Positions 49,812 to 60,640 are shown, numbered from the stretch's first letter. The stretch: DNA of 64,000 nt from Meghimatium bilineatum (GCA_034231615.1 CM067298.1:60294387-60358386); one strand, 5' to 3'. The notes: a model not told the origin generated them from the letters alone. Numbers and translations are program-made.

Positions 49812-49970
49812 CTACCATAGAAGAAGAGGAAGACTAAGAAGACGATCGACCAGCGACATCGAAGAATGTATGCACATATCTCTGGCCACTGCAGACCTGC
49901 TTGATCTGGACAAAGATGCGTTCAGAGTATCCACGACGAAGATAACGTTCTGGAAAGAATATGTTATTTG

Positions 49971-50515
49971 AATTAAATTTTTAAATAACATTGCCGTGTT
50001 TCCTTCGGGACTTCCCGGCCTTTAACCAATTCTCATTAGTATAGCTAGAAAACAATTCCTTCTCCGTGATAGTCTTGCGCGCTGATCTCAAGAAACGTCA
50101 CTTACCGGTATATTTGTTTATATGACTTTCCCGTGCTTTTCATTGGTATACACAAAACGACAAATTATCAGTCAATCAGATAAGATGAGTTACCCTGTGT
50201 TAGATCAAAACACAGGAATAATCTAGAGAAGGACTTGGTAAATAATATACAGGAAATAAAGGGAATGGTTGGTGACAACCGCCCTTACTGTGATGCACGT
50301 TGTAAGACCTTTCTTGTATGACTAGATGGTCTTGCATTACCTCACTATTTATTGTTGTCATTTTTCTAAATATAGCTGTGCAGTGTAATTGTGCAGTATA
50401 TATATATATATACGTATATATAATATGTATACATACGTCACAAGTATAACAGGTGCAGCCATGAGAGGCGTTGTTCAACAATGCACACTCGTTCCTATCC
50501 ACCGCCTATATAGAC
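49971..50515. other. Intergenic; possible diverged MITE and short TA array
   Basis: TTTCCCGTGCTTTTCATTGGTATAC (50127-50151) resembles one arm of the 29646/45381 MITE family. A short (TA)n array is at 50398-50422. No gene is supported. Confidence 0.4.
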
Positions 50516-50814
50516 CAGTGTTTCTCAAAGATTTGTGTATACTGCCCCAACAAAAAAAGTTGAGCTCCTTTATCTAGCATAATAGTCAACCAAGTTCTAA
50601 AGAGAGCGAAAACATATTTATAAAAGGTGCCCCAAATAGAAGCTTCATATAAATTCGCTCCACATAAATTCGTTCCACTCAAAGAAATATTGAAACTTCC
50701 ACTTCTACCCTGTTCCATAAAAGGAGAGAAAATAATATAACACTGCTATTTAGCACGCATATTGAAAGAAGTTGCTAAGGAAAGTTTAACGTCGCTACCC
50801 TGTCTAGTAGAATA

Positions 50815-50914
50815 NNNNNNNNNNNNNNNNNNNNNNNNNNNNNNNNNNNNNNNNNNNNNNNNNNNNNNNNNNNNNNNNNNNNNNNNNNNNNNNNNNNNNN
50901 NNNNNNNNNNNNNN
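50815..50914. other. Assembly gap of exactly 100 N
   Basis: One hundred consecutive N bases, the conventional length for a gap of unknown size. It abuts a GAT/GAC microsatellite, which probably caused the assembly break. Confidence 0.99.
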
Positions 50915-51375
50915 AGGACGATGACTATGATGATGACGATGATGATGATGACGATGACGAGGACTATGACTATGATGATGACGATGACTATGATGATGAC
51001 GATGATGATGATGACGATGACGAGGACTATGACTATGATGATGACGATGATGATGACGATGATGATGATGATGATGATGATGACGATGACGAGGACGATG
51101 ACTATGATGATGACGATGACGATGATGATGATGATGATGACGATGACGATGATTATGATGATGATGATGACGATGATGATGATGACGATGATGACGATGA
51201 CGATGACTATGACTATGATGATGACGATGACGATGATGATGACGATGATGATGACGATGATGATGATGACGATGATGATGACGATGATGATGATGATGAC
51301 GATGATGACGATGACGATGACGAGGACGATGACTATGACTATGATGATGACGATGACGATGATGATGATGATGAC

Positions 51376-51416
<41 letters not shown>

Positions 51417-51418
51417 CA
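50915..51418. repeat. (GATGAC)-type trinucleotide microsatellite
   Basis: About 500 bp of GAT, GAC and occasional TAT/GAG triplets. It gives artefactual poly-Met/Thr and poly-His open frames on the two strands. The true length is unknown because the left side is an assembly gap. Confidence 0.98.
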
Positions 51419-52744
51419 AAAATACTCGCTTGTGCAGCGGATGGAGCACGGTACGTTATTGGTCGACACTAGGATTTTATCGTATAGTAACGTATCTAAA
51501 ACATGGTGTGCCAAATAAGACAGTTCACTATGTTGTTCATTGACAATACCTTCTAGCAAAGAATATCAGCGGTCGTTTTCACTCCCTTCTCAATAGAGTT
51601 GTATCTGTCATTAATAAAATCAATGCCCATTCGCTGAACTCACGTTTTCTCTGTCAGCTATTTCTTGATAATGATGAAGACTATGTAAGATTCTAGTTAC
51701 GCACGGAAGTAATGTCACTTTTAAAAAGTGATTGCTGGTAGCGTCTTTTCTCTCTTTATGAAAGTGTGATAGCATCAATGATAATATATTGTCACTGATT
51801 ACTAATGCTTGTTTATTTGTTTGTTTGTTTGTTTGTTTGTTTGTTTGTTTGTTTGAGAACCCCAGGAATTACATGCGATTAGCTCTTACATTCTATGTGC
51901 AATGGGTGGTATTTTTGAGCTTTTTTTCATACCCAGGAAACTTCAGCTTTCGGCTTAGTGCAATGCCTATTGAAGGAGTAATCTACACAGAGGGGGTCTA
52001 TAATTGTATAGAAGACATGTTACAAAGCTTCCATAAGGGAGCCTCAATATAACTAGATGACATCTAATACGGTTTTCTGTTGCATGGGTGGTTTGTCCAG
52101 TGGGCCATTGTTGAGACCCACAGACGCAACCGCATGCGTACTATTACTAGTAATCAGTAGCAATAATATATCATCATTGATTTTATCACTTCTCGTTTTT
52201 GTTATTTTGGCACTCTCCAGTTTATAGGATATCCTCTGATAATTTGGTTATTATATCAGAAGCGGATGAGTTCTTAAAACTGGGGAATTCTCATACTGGT
52301 CAACAACTAGCAGCTAGTAAACGTGATGGTTATCTAGCTGACATTTTCTCAATATTAGATGCGCTCAACTTGTAGCTGTTTATTATTTGTCATCGATTTT
52401 CCCACATCATACTTCGTGAGATGCTCTTCAGTGTTGCATCACAGCTTCTTACGGAGACAAGAAATCGTTTGACAATGTTAAGATATGCGAGCTACGCCTT
52501 GATCTTACCAACATGAGCTCAATTATTGAGGAAACATCTTCAAGCATCATTTGTATCCTGGCCGTTACGATATATTTAATTAACATCTTACTTACAGTCC
52601 GTGACTGACTGGTGTTCAAAAGATAATGGTATTGTTTGACATTGCTTTAAATGTATATCTTCACTTTCCCCTACATTTCATATTGCACGGGTTTAGTGTG
52701 TAGAATAAACGGTACAGTACAAGTATACGCCATCACATGCTTAA
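51419..52744. other. Intergenic with (GTTT)n and a LINE junction scrap
   Basis: (GTTT)n is at 51811-51855. TGCATGGGTGGTTTGTCCAG..GAGACCCACAGACGCAACC (52082-52123) repeats the inverted sequence at 44944-44992. The open frame 51789-52052 shows no recognisable motif. Confidence 0.45.
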
Positions 52745-52925
52745 GTATTTCCTATGTAGTTAAATTTCATTTTCATCATTTAATAATTAAAATATTTATT
52801 TTTATGGTTAGGGTTAGGATTAATTATGTAAAACACAACTATCCAAACCCTAACCCAAACCGTAAAATAAATTAATATTTAAATTATTAAATGATGAACA
52901 TGAAATTTACCTAGCATAGACAAGG
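52745..52925. mobile_element. Foldback MITE with internal TTAGGG repeats
   Basis: CTATGTAGTTAAATTTCATTTTCATCATTTAATAATT...GGTTAGGGTTAGG on the left is the inverse of CCTAACCCAAACCG...AATTATTAAATGATGAACATGAAATTTACCTAGCATAG on the right, with arms of about 80 bp and a short loop. It ends beside CAAGGGAAATAACTCG. The copy at 17200 is split by a later insertion. Confidence 0.85.
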
Positions 52926-53095
52926 GAAATAACTCGACCATGTTGTGGTGTCTACTTGTATTGTACTGAATAAACAGTATGAAATTGAAAAATATATGAA
53001 ATTGTGATAGGGTGGGAGTGTGTGTGGGTTGTGACGTTTGTCTAAAAAATGTATACGAAAGAGGGCAGTGGCACGAATAAGCTTGAGAAACACTG

Positions 53096-53700
53096 ATTTA
53101 CCTCATTAGCCTTCAAAATTCTTCCAACTTTCATAACTTTATTAATGAAATAATAATTTCCAATGAGTAGGATACTTCTGTTCTTCTATCAATGCACTTC
53201 TGCTTTTAACTGTATTGTGTAAGTTTTCTCAAAAGTTTGAAGTCTGATGCCAAATTGTTCGTGTGCCCCATGATTGTATTTGGAAATAGTGGTTATACGC
53301 TAAGCTCCAGATAATAAAATAATATTTGAAGAATCAAATAACTGATTCAAAAACTCCCTAAAACCTAAAAGGTAACTGAAGGCAACTTAGGAACCAATGT
53401 CATAGCATATTGTTTTCCAAAAGTGCTCTGCTATCTAGTCAGTTTGGCTAGCGTCACCTACCTATCGTGTTCAGTACTGATGTTGCCATTCCTCGACCTT
53501 CAAACGGCATGAACTCTGATACTTTACTTCCTGCACGCTGAGTGAATCACGGTATCAATTTTTATTATATCTATCTATTGTCTTTTTCACAAGTGCTGTT
53601 AGGTGTCGTAGGGAGTTGAAATTTTATGTCTTTGGTCATCTTTGTTGCTCTTGCCATGGTTATAACAAGCTATCTGATTGAATATTCCCACCTTGTTCTT
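53096..53700. other. Intergenic, nothing recognised
   Basis: No supportable gene or repeat. Confidence 0.4.
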
Positions 53701-54250
53701 GGTCTTCATCTTGCTTTGTAGCCATTCTTTCTACTGTTGTACGCCTGGATGGCTGTTTGCAATGGTTCCCTTCGCATAAGGTGGTCGAACCAGTTGATCC
53801 GTTGTCTCTCTATATATCGTTTGCGTGATGTAATCTTTACTATCTTTCTGATGTCTTCATTTCTCATTCGGTCTCTTCTGGTGACGTTTATAGCTTTTCT
53901 CGAGCATTTTATCTCACATGGTGTAATCTTTTCCATGAGTGTTTTGGTCAGGGACCATGTCTCGCACTGGTAACATAACTTTGAAATAAAGATGATGTTT
54001 ATCATATGTCGCTTGGTCGCCATGTTGATCGCTGGATTTTTAAGCAACGGTGACAGTTGGTATTATGTTACATCGCTTTCTTTTTGACACTTCATCTCAA
54101 TTCAATTTCTCTGTCAATTTTGCCGTCTTTTGTAATAATGCTTCCTAGATATTTACATTCTGATGTCTGTTTTAGTTGTGTGTCGCTAACATGCACATTT
54201 AGCTTTTTTCTGCATATTTTCATAGTTTATGTTTCTGATGTGCTTTATTT
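53700..54250 (-). pseudogene. LINE C-terminal tail remnant
   Basis: The minus strand (53706-54047) is open: SKLCYQCETWSLTKTLMEKI, EIKCSRKAINVTRRDRMRNE, IRKIVKITSRKRYIERQRIN, WFDHLMRREPLQTAIQAYNS. It is the same tail family as 42370-43190 and 62657-62962, here lacking the final Arg/Pro-rich block. Confidence 0.78.
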
Positions 54251-54379
54251 CTTATTGCATTGTTTACAGGCTGCCTGTAATAAATGTGTGTGTCTTTGTA
54301 GTTTATCAATTTTTATGCCAAACGACACATAACGATTGAATTCAAAACTCGGGTTTGCTGGTCAATGGGTGAATGACAT

Positions 54380-54500
54380 CTATCTCTGCAGTTTCATCAT
54401 CAAGTGCCGTTTTCACGTTGATGATTGGCTGCAACGGACCTCTAACATACTCTCTAACTTTTGCCTTGATGGTGCACACTGAAAAAATGTATCCTGTCTA
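54380..54500 (-). repeat. LINE-associated 3' fragment shared with 43570-43680
   Basis: CATCATCAAGTGCCGTTTTCACG...TTGGCTGCAACGGACCTCTAACAT...CTTGATGGTGCACACTG is colinear with 43570-43680. The coding part is not recognisable. Confidence 0.5.
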
Positions 54501-55180
54501 TCTCATGATTTCTTCGAAATTCGTGCAAGAATAATGGAAACGGATACAAAATAAAAATCGGTATTTTGTAAAGTCCAAGAATTATTTATAAGATCACTCC
54601 AACTGACACATCAACATCACTCAGCTGGTATACTTTGAAGAACGTTACTGAAACGAAATTGTTCGTCTTCTAACGATTCAGTGTATGCTTTGTAAACTAT
54701 AACCACATAATGATTTATTCCAATCGAGAAATCCAACGGTTCACACTAGCTTTAAACCGTCACTGCAATTAATGTAATCGCCTTAATAATGCTAAGGCGT
54801 CTTCAAGCGTCGTGGGAGGGGGGGGGAGAGTTGGAGTTGTCTGTCTTTGGCCAAATTAATTTCGTTGTCCACGGTCAGCCAGTGTCTCTAATGTGTTTTT
54901 TTACTGTCATGGCGCATCTAGTTCATGGTCTTCCTTGTGCCTTTTAACACGATCTTCTGCCGATGTATGCACGAAGTGTTTGGTGCGTTGTTTCTTTTCT
55001 CATGGGTTGGCACGCCACCTGGTTTGCTATCTCTCGATGAAGACATGAGATGATCTTTGTTTCTTTCCTGACTTCTTAATTCCTCCTGAGTATATTCTGG
55101 TGACATGTATAATTTTTCAAATAGTCTCTTAATACTTCCAAATTGATTTGGCAGGCCGAATGACGTGTAACATGTCGGTT
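54501..55180. other. Intergenic with G-tract; possible decayed LINE on minus strand
   Basis: A G homopolymer lies at about 54819-54828. The minus-strand frame 54918-55106 is rich in charged residues and might be a LINE tail, but no diagnostic motif is present. Confidence 0.3.
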
Positions 55181-55189
55181 GTCACATAC

Positions 55190-55335
55190 ATTAAAGTCAC
55201 AAGCACTATCACCTCCTCTATTGCCATACTTATATAATATACACAGAGAAATAGTTATGAGGAAAGTAAGGAATGACAAAGAGACCCAAAAAATCCATCC
55301 TCTAAATATAGGAGGATATGAAATACCCACTTGGA
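55190..55335 (+). pseudogene. LINE reverse transcriptase fragment
   Basis: The translation SPPLLPYLYNIHREIVMRKV followed by PLNIGGYEIPTW matches, in order, the block just before the YADD motif of the LINE at 48040 (LPPYLFNMYAENIMRNV...INIGGYKIPEIRYADD). The catalytic motif itself is lost. Confidence 0.75.
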
Positions 55336-55390
55336 GTCGACAGCCAATAAAAAATCAATATAAATGTTATTGCATCACTTTAGAAGGCTA

Positions 55391-56452
55391 AATCACAATT
55401 TATTGCACAAGTCTTGTAATACCAATGTGACAAACAAAGGAATACTGGTCCACCAGTATTAAATGTATTATATAAGTAAGTAGGAAGCCAGAGGATAAAT
55501 TAAACATTCTTGAGACTAACAGAAATTGAACTAGTTCGTTCAACGGCACCAAATCGTGCAATGGCATAAAATCTAAATTAAATGGATTATAAGTCTAGCG
55601 CTACGATCTCCGGTTGACCACTGGACCATGACGCTGGTCACAGCTGGCCATAAAATGATTGTATTGTATTCATTTTCAAACAAAACCACTATCTAGTTGA
55701 CATATGTATTTACCAAAGTGGTTTTCCAGAAAAAAATTCAAATCCTCTGTGCTAAGACTTGGGTTAAATCTTATGTACAATCTAGATTCCAGATAAAACC
55801 GCATGTACACGCAAATGAGTTAAAGAAAATAGAAGGCGTTCTAGAAAAATATCAAACATTGCAAAGGCATGTTTCATATATTAACATTTATATAACTATT
55901 TTAGAAGTAAGGAATTGTTTTGTATGTGTGTTATTAGCCTATTCGGTTGGGGGGGGGGTGGAATTGGTGTTATCACTAAAAAATATAGGCAATATATTTG
56001 GCAAACTGAGAGTGTACCCACATTGTTTCCTAAAAAGAAAATATATATATATTACAATGAATAAAGGTTTGAATTAATTCATGCTTTCATTATATGGGAT
56101 AGTGTGAAACTCTTTTCCATCCAATTAGTCTTCTAACGTATATCAGCATATAAACATAAGTCTACGATGATGAATGCTTTTCTGATGCTAGGATGCTCCG
56201 TGAATATTAGCAAAATTTGCGCATGTTTATTTCAATGAATAGTTTCAGTATTGAGTGAATCATAATAGGTCTAGTAACAGGTATGAATATTGCGAGGAGA
56301 AAGCTTACCCCTCTATTACATGATTTAATGTGTTCCTTGATAAAAATATGATTACTGAATATATTTTAATTGTTTTAATAGTTCAGGTATGCAAAATATT
56401 ATGTAAAACAATTTAGGAATATTATGTTATTAATATACACCAATATTAATAT
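55391..56452. other. Intergenic; short tRNA-like repeat at 55500-55640
   Basis: 55500-55540 resembles the repeat at 32470-32500. The 126-codon open frame at 55697-56077 contains no recognised domain and a glycine run from a G homopolymer; it is not called as a gene. Confidence 0.4.
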
Positions 56453-56459
56453 GTATATA

Positions 56460-56534
<75 letters not shown>

Positions 56535-56544
56535 ATATATATAT
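56453..56544. repeat. (AT)n microsatellite
   Basis: About 90 bp of TA dinucleotides with ATTATA interruptions at 56465 and 56522. Confidence 0.95.
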
Positions 56545-57049
56545 TAATGTTCTTATGGGCGTGGTACACATCTGGTATATCTATAATGTGTTTTTAGATG
56601 TGTATTAATTTATTCCTTTGTTTACTGATAGGTTTGTGTCATTTATCCGAGGCCTACCTTTTTTAGCAATAGAAGAGAGTTTCCTCTTAAACTAACTGAA
56701 GTGACACTAAATGAGAAATATATACCTTGTAATAATTTTGTATTTCTACAGTTTGTTTGGCAAAAATTATTTTTACAAACATGTAGAATATTATTCAAAT
56801 CTAGTCTCATCTTGAAAGTTTGAATGATCCAACGAAAAACATATGGCTTTAAAGGGAAGCAGCCGTTAAAATTGTGAACACAGGAAAAAAACGAGGCATA
56901 TGAGTTGAATTTGTTTCGTTGTAAAACAAATAATACACCGTGTAATGTACCAGATCTGATAGTTATGATAATGAAATTTATAACTTATCGTCAAGCGTGA
57001 AGACAGGACAATATAATCCACAACATATGCGTAGTAAAACTGAGTTTTA
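56545..57049. other. Intergenic, nothing recognised
   Basis: AT-rich sequence without a supportable feature. Confidence 0.4.
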
Positions 57050-57210
57050 AAATAACAAATAGTTTCTACTTAAATGTTTGTAACATATATTTTAATTAAT
57101 TTCATTGGTATAGAAAATTATTGTGGATGTCAACTTTGCTAGCCCGACCCTCCACCCCTTTCTTGTTAACAACTGTCAAACGTTTTCAGACTATCCAGAT
57201 ACGATTTCAT
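57050..57210. mobile_element. Partial MITE of the AGGGG family
   Basis: TTATTGTGGATGTCAACTTTG...CTTGTTAACAACTGTCAAACGTTTTCAGAC parallels ATATTGCTGACGTCAATTTGTGACAACTCACCC...TCTTGTTAATAACTC at 63452-63510 and the related segment at 47370-47430. The termini are missing. Confidence 0.5.
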
Positions 57211-57441
57211 AAAGGAAGGGGTTTACCCCGTCCCCCCAAAGAGGTCATTCGCCCGTTTCTGCTTATAATTCCCTTTTGATGAGAAATGTGAGGACTTGTT
57301 TGCGAAAAATCGTTAAATAGTTAGGCTATATTCTTAGCACTAAATGTCCTACTCTGTCTGACATACTAAGGAGAAAAGGGGCGGAGAAGGGTTAACACAC
57401 CAAATCCCCCCCCCCCCCCTTATCAATGGGCTTGGATATTT

Positions 57442-57582
57442 CTCATGTGGGTATTATTCTTCTTCTTCATCGTTCATTCTCAAACTACCGCTGAATATCT
57501 CTTGTAGCAGGACAATGACCCTATTGGATTTGCAGCAGTATGTAGTCCAGAGAATGGAAGTATTACTCATGTGGGTATTATT
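57442..57582 (-). mobile_element. SINE family A, 5'-truncated, inside a short tandem repeat
   Basis: CTCATGTGGGTATTATT at 57442-57458 and 57566-57582 flanks a 107-bp family A copy that keeps the GAA-rich 3' tail and loses the 5' third, as expected from incomplete reverse transcription. The host sequence continues as a ~31-bp tandem repeat (ATTACTCATGTGG at 57562, 57593, 57625), so the flank identity may partly reflect that repeat. Confidence 0.82.
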
Positions 57583-57986
57583 AAACCGAAGCATTACTCA
57601 TGTGGCTATAATTAAACAAGGAATTATTACTCATGTGGGTGTTGAGCATAAAAGATTGGTCCATACAATTGGTATCTTCAGAAACACCCCATTAGATAAG
57701 GAACGATTCAAACCCTCTTCCCCTTAGGAAACAAAAAATAACATTAAGTACAATCGAGAAAAACCAAAATGACACATTAATGCTACTAGAATCCCCCCCC
57801 CCTCCCCCCGCTTCTTATTAGTTTCCTGTTTAAAAAAGTCTTCAAATCTCACGGGATAAGAATAATAGAGATTTACCAATCGAAATGAAGTAGTCGCCCA
57901 CAGCAATTTTTTTTTTTTTACGTAAACACTCACCCAGTACTGAAACGTAAATAAGGATAATAAAGTTTTGCCAACCCATGTTAATA

Positions 57987-58452
57987 CACATAATCAGAGC
58001 CGTCTTTGCACCATTTTGGGCCCCTGGACAAAGAAATAGTGTTGGGCCCCTGGGCAAAGAAAGTATGCCCCCCCCCCCCGGGAAAAAAATAAATGGTTGA
58101 TAATATTAAAAATAATGTATTATTTATTTTATTGTCACTATACTAATTTCAACAAAATTGTTGTTAAAACTTGCTGTACAGCTGCAACTATAATCAACAG
58201 TAAACATGAAAAACAGAGAAAAGAGATTTTATTTACGTGTTTTATAGACATGGTTCAAGATTGGAAGTGATTGATAAACTTGAAGGGCCCGTTCGCATAT
58301 AAACACAAAATTATGAGATTTTTATAAAATAATACTACATTTTATATGTGTTTTCCGAAACCCTACAACATATTCGCATGGGGCCCCTATGTCAGTGGGC
58401 CCCCGGGCAAATGCCCAACGGGCCTATGCATTAAGACGGCATTGCACATAAT
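57987..58452. mobile_element. hAT MITE with exact 8-bp target duplication
   Basis: CACATAAT at 57987-57994 and 58445-58452 flanks a 450-bp element. The ends are CAGAGCCGTCTTTGCA and, inverted, CAATGCCGTCTTAATGCA. Subterminal GGGCCCCTGG blocks occur on both sides. The interior is AT-rich without an open frame. Confidence 0.92.
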
Positions 58453-58769
58453 AATACAAACAAAATCGAATTTTAGCCCATAAGGCCTTTATCAAAAACA
58501 CAAAATAACACCCGTCGACTAAGAAACGTACAGTCCACATCCTCCATCCTTTTTACGGAAGACGTTTCTACGGCCCTGTGATGACGACACGGCATCGGCA
58601 GGGAAACAACAGCGAGCTTGATACATAATACAGGAGACAGAGAGCTGTGGAGAGCCATGATCGCCTACGCCAGCCGGCATGGCACCTGATGATGATAACG
58701 ACCAATTTTCCCGGTACTTTAACTGTATACAATTGTTTGAAATATAATTTTTTTGAAATTAATAATTTG

Positions 58770-59250
58770 TAATGCAATATGTAATACAATATGAATACAG
58801 TAGGGGCCTATGTCATACACGATGTAACACGATATGTAATACAAGATGTAAAACAAGATCTATGAAAACTGTACGTCTGTCATACAATGTGTAACACGAT
58901 ATGTAATACAAGATGTAATACAATATGCAATACAAGATGTAATAAAATATGCAATACAATCAGGGCCGTATATATGATTATCTTAAGGAGAGGGTTCTAC
59001 CCCCCCCCCCCCAATTTTTTAAATTAAAGTGTTGGTCAGTTTCCGTGTGTAAATTTCCTCATTCAACAGAAAATGTGACCTTTTTTCAAACATTCGCTAA
59101 TTGGAGGGAGGGGGGGGGGTTTAACCGACATTTTAATTAGTTCCTAGTACTAAAAATCATGTTAAGTTTTGCCATTGGGGGGGGAGGGGGCTGAACTCTC
59201 CAAAAATCCCCTGCCCCTGATATTTGGGCATGAATACAATATGTAATAGG
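58770..59250. repeat. 12-bp minisatellite interrupted by an insertion
   Basis: Units like ATGTAATACAAG / ATGCAATACAAT run to 58960 and resume at 59233 (AATACAATATGTAATAGG). The 272-bp interruption 58961-59232 begins CAGGGCCGTATATATG and carries C and G homopolymers. Confidence 0.85.
58953..59240. mobile_element. Probable hAT-like MITE in the minisatellite
   Basis: AATACAAT at 58953-58960 and 59233-59240 flanks the insert. An 8-bp duplication and a CAGGGCCG start fit hAT, but the right end (inverse CATGCCCAAATATC) is a weak match, and the flanks lie in a tandem repeat, which makes the duplication ambiguous. Confidence 0.5.
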
Positions 59251-59519
59251 TTGATAGTTATGGTTAATGCACTTCTTGATTTTTTTTTTATGCCCGTAGT
59301 TTTTTTTTCGATGAAAGTTTGCATTTTAGTATCACCATCTGTGACAGTTCACAGCCGTCTCCATAGTGGAGACATACACGTGTTACTCATTGGAGTATTA
59401 AACAAAGGCATATGAAACATAATGGTAAATTTAAAAAAAAACCCAATAAAATATACTCTTATCAACTGTAACACGCGAGGAATACACACAAAAATAGACC
59501 GAATAACGCAGCACATCAT

Positions 59520-59770
59520 AATCTATAGTGGCTGGAAACGCCACAGCCAATAAAATAGAAGCGAACGTAACGCGTTGTGAACTTGACGAAGGCGGGCTTT
59601 GAGTGCGAACTAAAGTCCGGATGCCATGCCATCAAGTGTTCACGGAACAACGTTGAGCCAGGTGACAGCAGTATTTTCTCGTGTGTTTCGCGGTCTACGG
59701 GGTATGTGTCAATTATAACACACCTGAGGCAGCTTGGTTATATTAACGCACATTATCAACGCACATTCGG
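59520..59770 (+). promoter_or_regulatory. Candidate promoter and first exon of an unseen gene
   Basis: In an AT-rich region this stretch is CpG-rich (ACGCGTTGTG, GACGAAGGCGGGC), contains a CCAAT box (AGCCAATAAAATAG, about 59545-59558) and ends in a consensus splice donor, TTCGG|GTAAGT (59770/59771). An open frame from 59577 reaches the donor (65 codons) but has no recognised motif, so the exon may be 5' UTR. No downstream exon is recognised within the remaining 4 kb. Confidence 0.35.
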
Positions 59771-60270
59771 GTAAGTTTCATAGGTTTATTTTGACGTTAA
59801 AAGTTATCTTGTAGACGAAGGATACATTTCTTAATTAACTTGTAGAGAAATATGTTTGCTTGATTTTGCTTCTAATTTTAGTCATTCGTTTATTGAGTTA
59901 GGAATTCTGGGTGTAGACCTACTTTTATTCCCAGGGTGAAAATCGAAGATGCGTTTATCACTGTGATTGATTAGTTCAGATTAGGCATAGTAATCAATGT
60001 GAATGTAATGTTTGCTTTAGAGAAGTCGTTGAAATGTAGAAAAAGGTGTAGGTGACAGATGCTCCCAATATTCTATATTATATACGTATTAAAATATCAT
60101 TTCCGTCATTCAAAATATAAAAAAATATGAGTTAAGAGTCGTTATAGTTATTTCCAATGTCAAGGATGTCCTGCGAGCTCCTTAAGATATGGCGGATGAC
60201 CAAGCAAAACATTAAAAGGCTGCAATTTTCCGTGTAAATATGCCCGAGTAAAGTTCTTCGATAAAGAGAA
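59771..60270. other. No feature beyond the possible intron
   Basis: AT-rich sequence following the candidate donor; nothing else recognised. Confidence 0.4.
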
Positions 60271-60274
60271 TCGC

Positions 60275-60640
60275 TGCTTTCGAAATGAGATGTTACAGAA
60301 TAAGTTTACATATACCATGGACAGGACAGCTAAAAAGACAAATCAAGAAGTGTTAAGATTAATAAATGTCGAAGAGGGATGGCTCCTTAACAATAACATC
60401 TTAACAAGAAAGCTGTGTATTTTTTGCCGTATAAATGACATAGCATCACGAAAGATTAATAGCAGATTTAGAGGCAACAGGGAAGGAGGGCGCCCAAGAC
60501 GACGTTAGTGCAGTGATATATCAGATTGCTTAAGCATATCTCTAGCTGCGGCTGGTCAACTCGCCCAGAATCGCGGGGTGTTCAGAGGATTCATAAGGAA
60601 GATCACTTATGGAAAGAATATGTCACATGATATTCTTGAT
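60275..60640 (+). pseudogene. LINE C-terminal tail, same family as 48040-49970
   Basis: The translation reads KKTNQEVLRLINVEEGWLLN, ILTRKLCIFCRINDIASRK, RFRGNREGGRPRRR*, and then in frame CSDISDCLSISLAAAGQLAQ, NRGVFRGFIRKITYGKN. Segment order equals the 48-50-kb LINE (RRKLQYFGH.., EGRV.GN, RRRGRLRRR.T.DIE.C..ISLA). One stop interrupts the Arg-rich block. Confidence 0.82.

Larger units (their letters stand above)
48040..49970 (+). pseudogene. LINE (reverse transcriptase to C-terminus) with three nested insertions
   Basis: In order: LPPYLFNMYAENIMRNVREE, INIGGYKIPEIRYADDTAL (catalytic YADD); an inserted repeat 48238-48380; LNAQKTKIKTTDK, VNKFEYLGANINSSGY, RRFAIATLKLTQMRKLWQRS; MKCYRTILRISWTEKKKNID; SINE A 48798-48979; RRKLQYFGHLKRHDGIERLI, LEGRVTGNRSMG; an LTR-like insertion at about 49105-49811; then RRRGRLRRRSTSDIEECMHI and SLATADLLDLDKDAF. 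Frameshifts occur at several points. The same family reappears at 60275-60640. Confidence 0.87.
50516..53095. mobile_element. Pair of hAT-type ends, possibly one large element
   Basis: CAGTGTTTCTCAAAGATTTG starts at 50516, and its inverse appears at 53076-53095 as CAGTGTTTCTCAAGCTTATT. Subterminal TGCCCC / CTGCCCTC are also similar. Flanking octamers ATATAGAC and ATTTACCT do not match, so the two ends may belong to separate members of one MITE family rather than a single 2.6-kb element. Confidence 0.35.

Noticed and set aside
50915-51559. Long open frames with poly-Met/Thr or poly-His/Arg products
   Set aside because: They are translations of a GAT/GAC microsatellite and run into an assembly gap.
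52805-52860. TTAGGG repeats as an interstitial telomere
   Set aside because: Only two or three units, located in the inverted arms of a MITE that also occurs at 17.2 kb.
55697-56077. 126-codon frame as a novel gene
   Set aside because: No initiation context, domain or splice evidence; includes a homopolymer-encoded glycine run.
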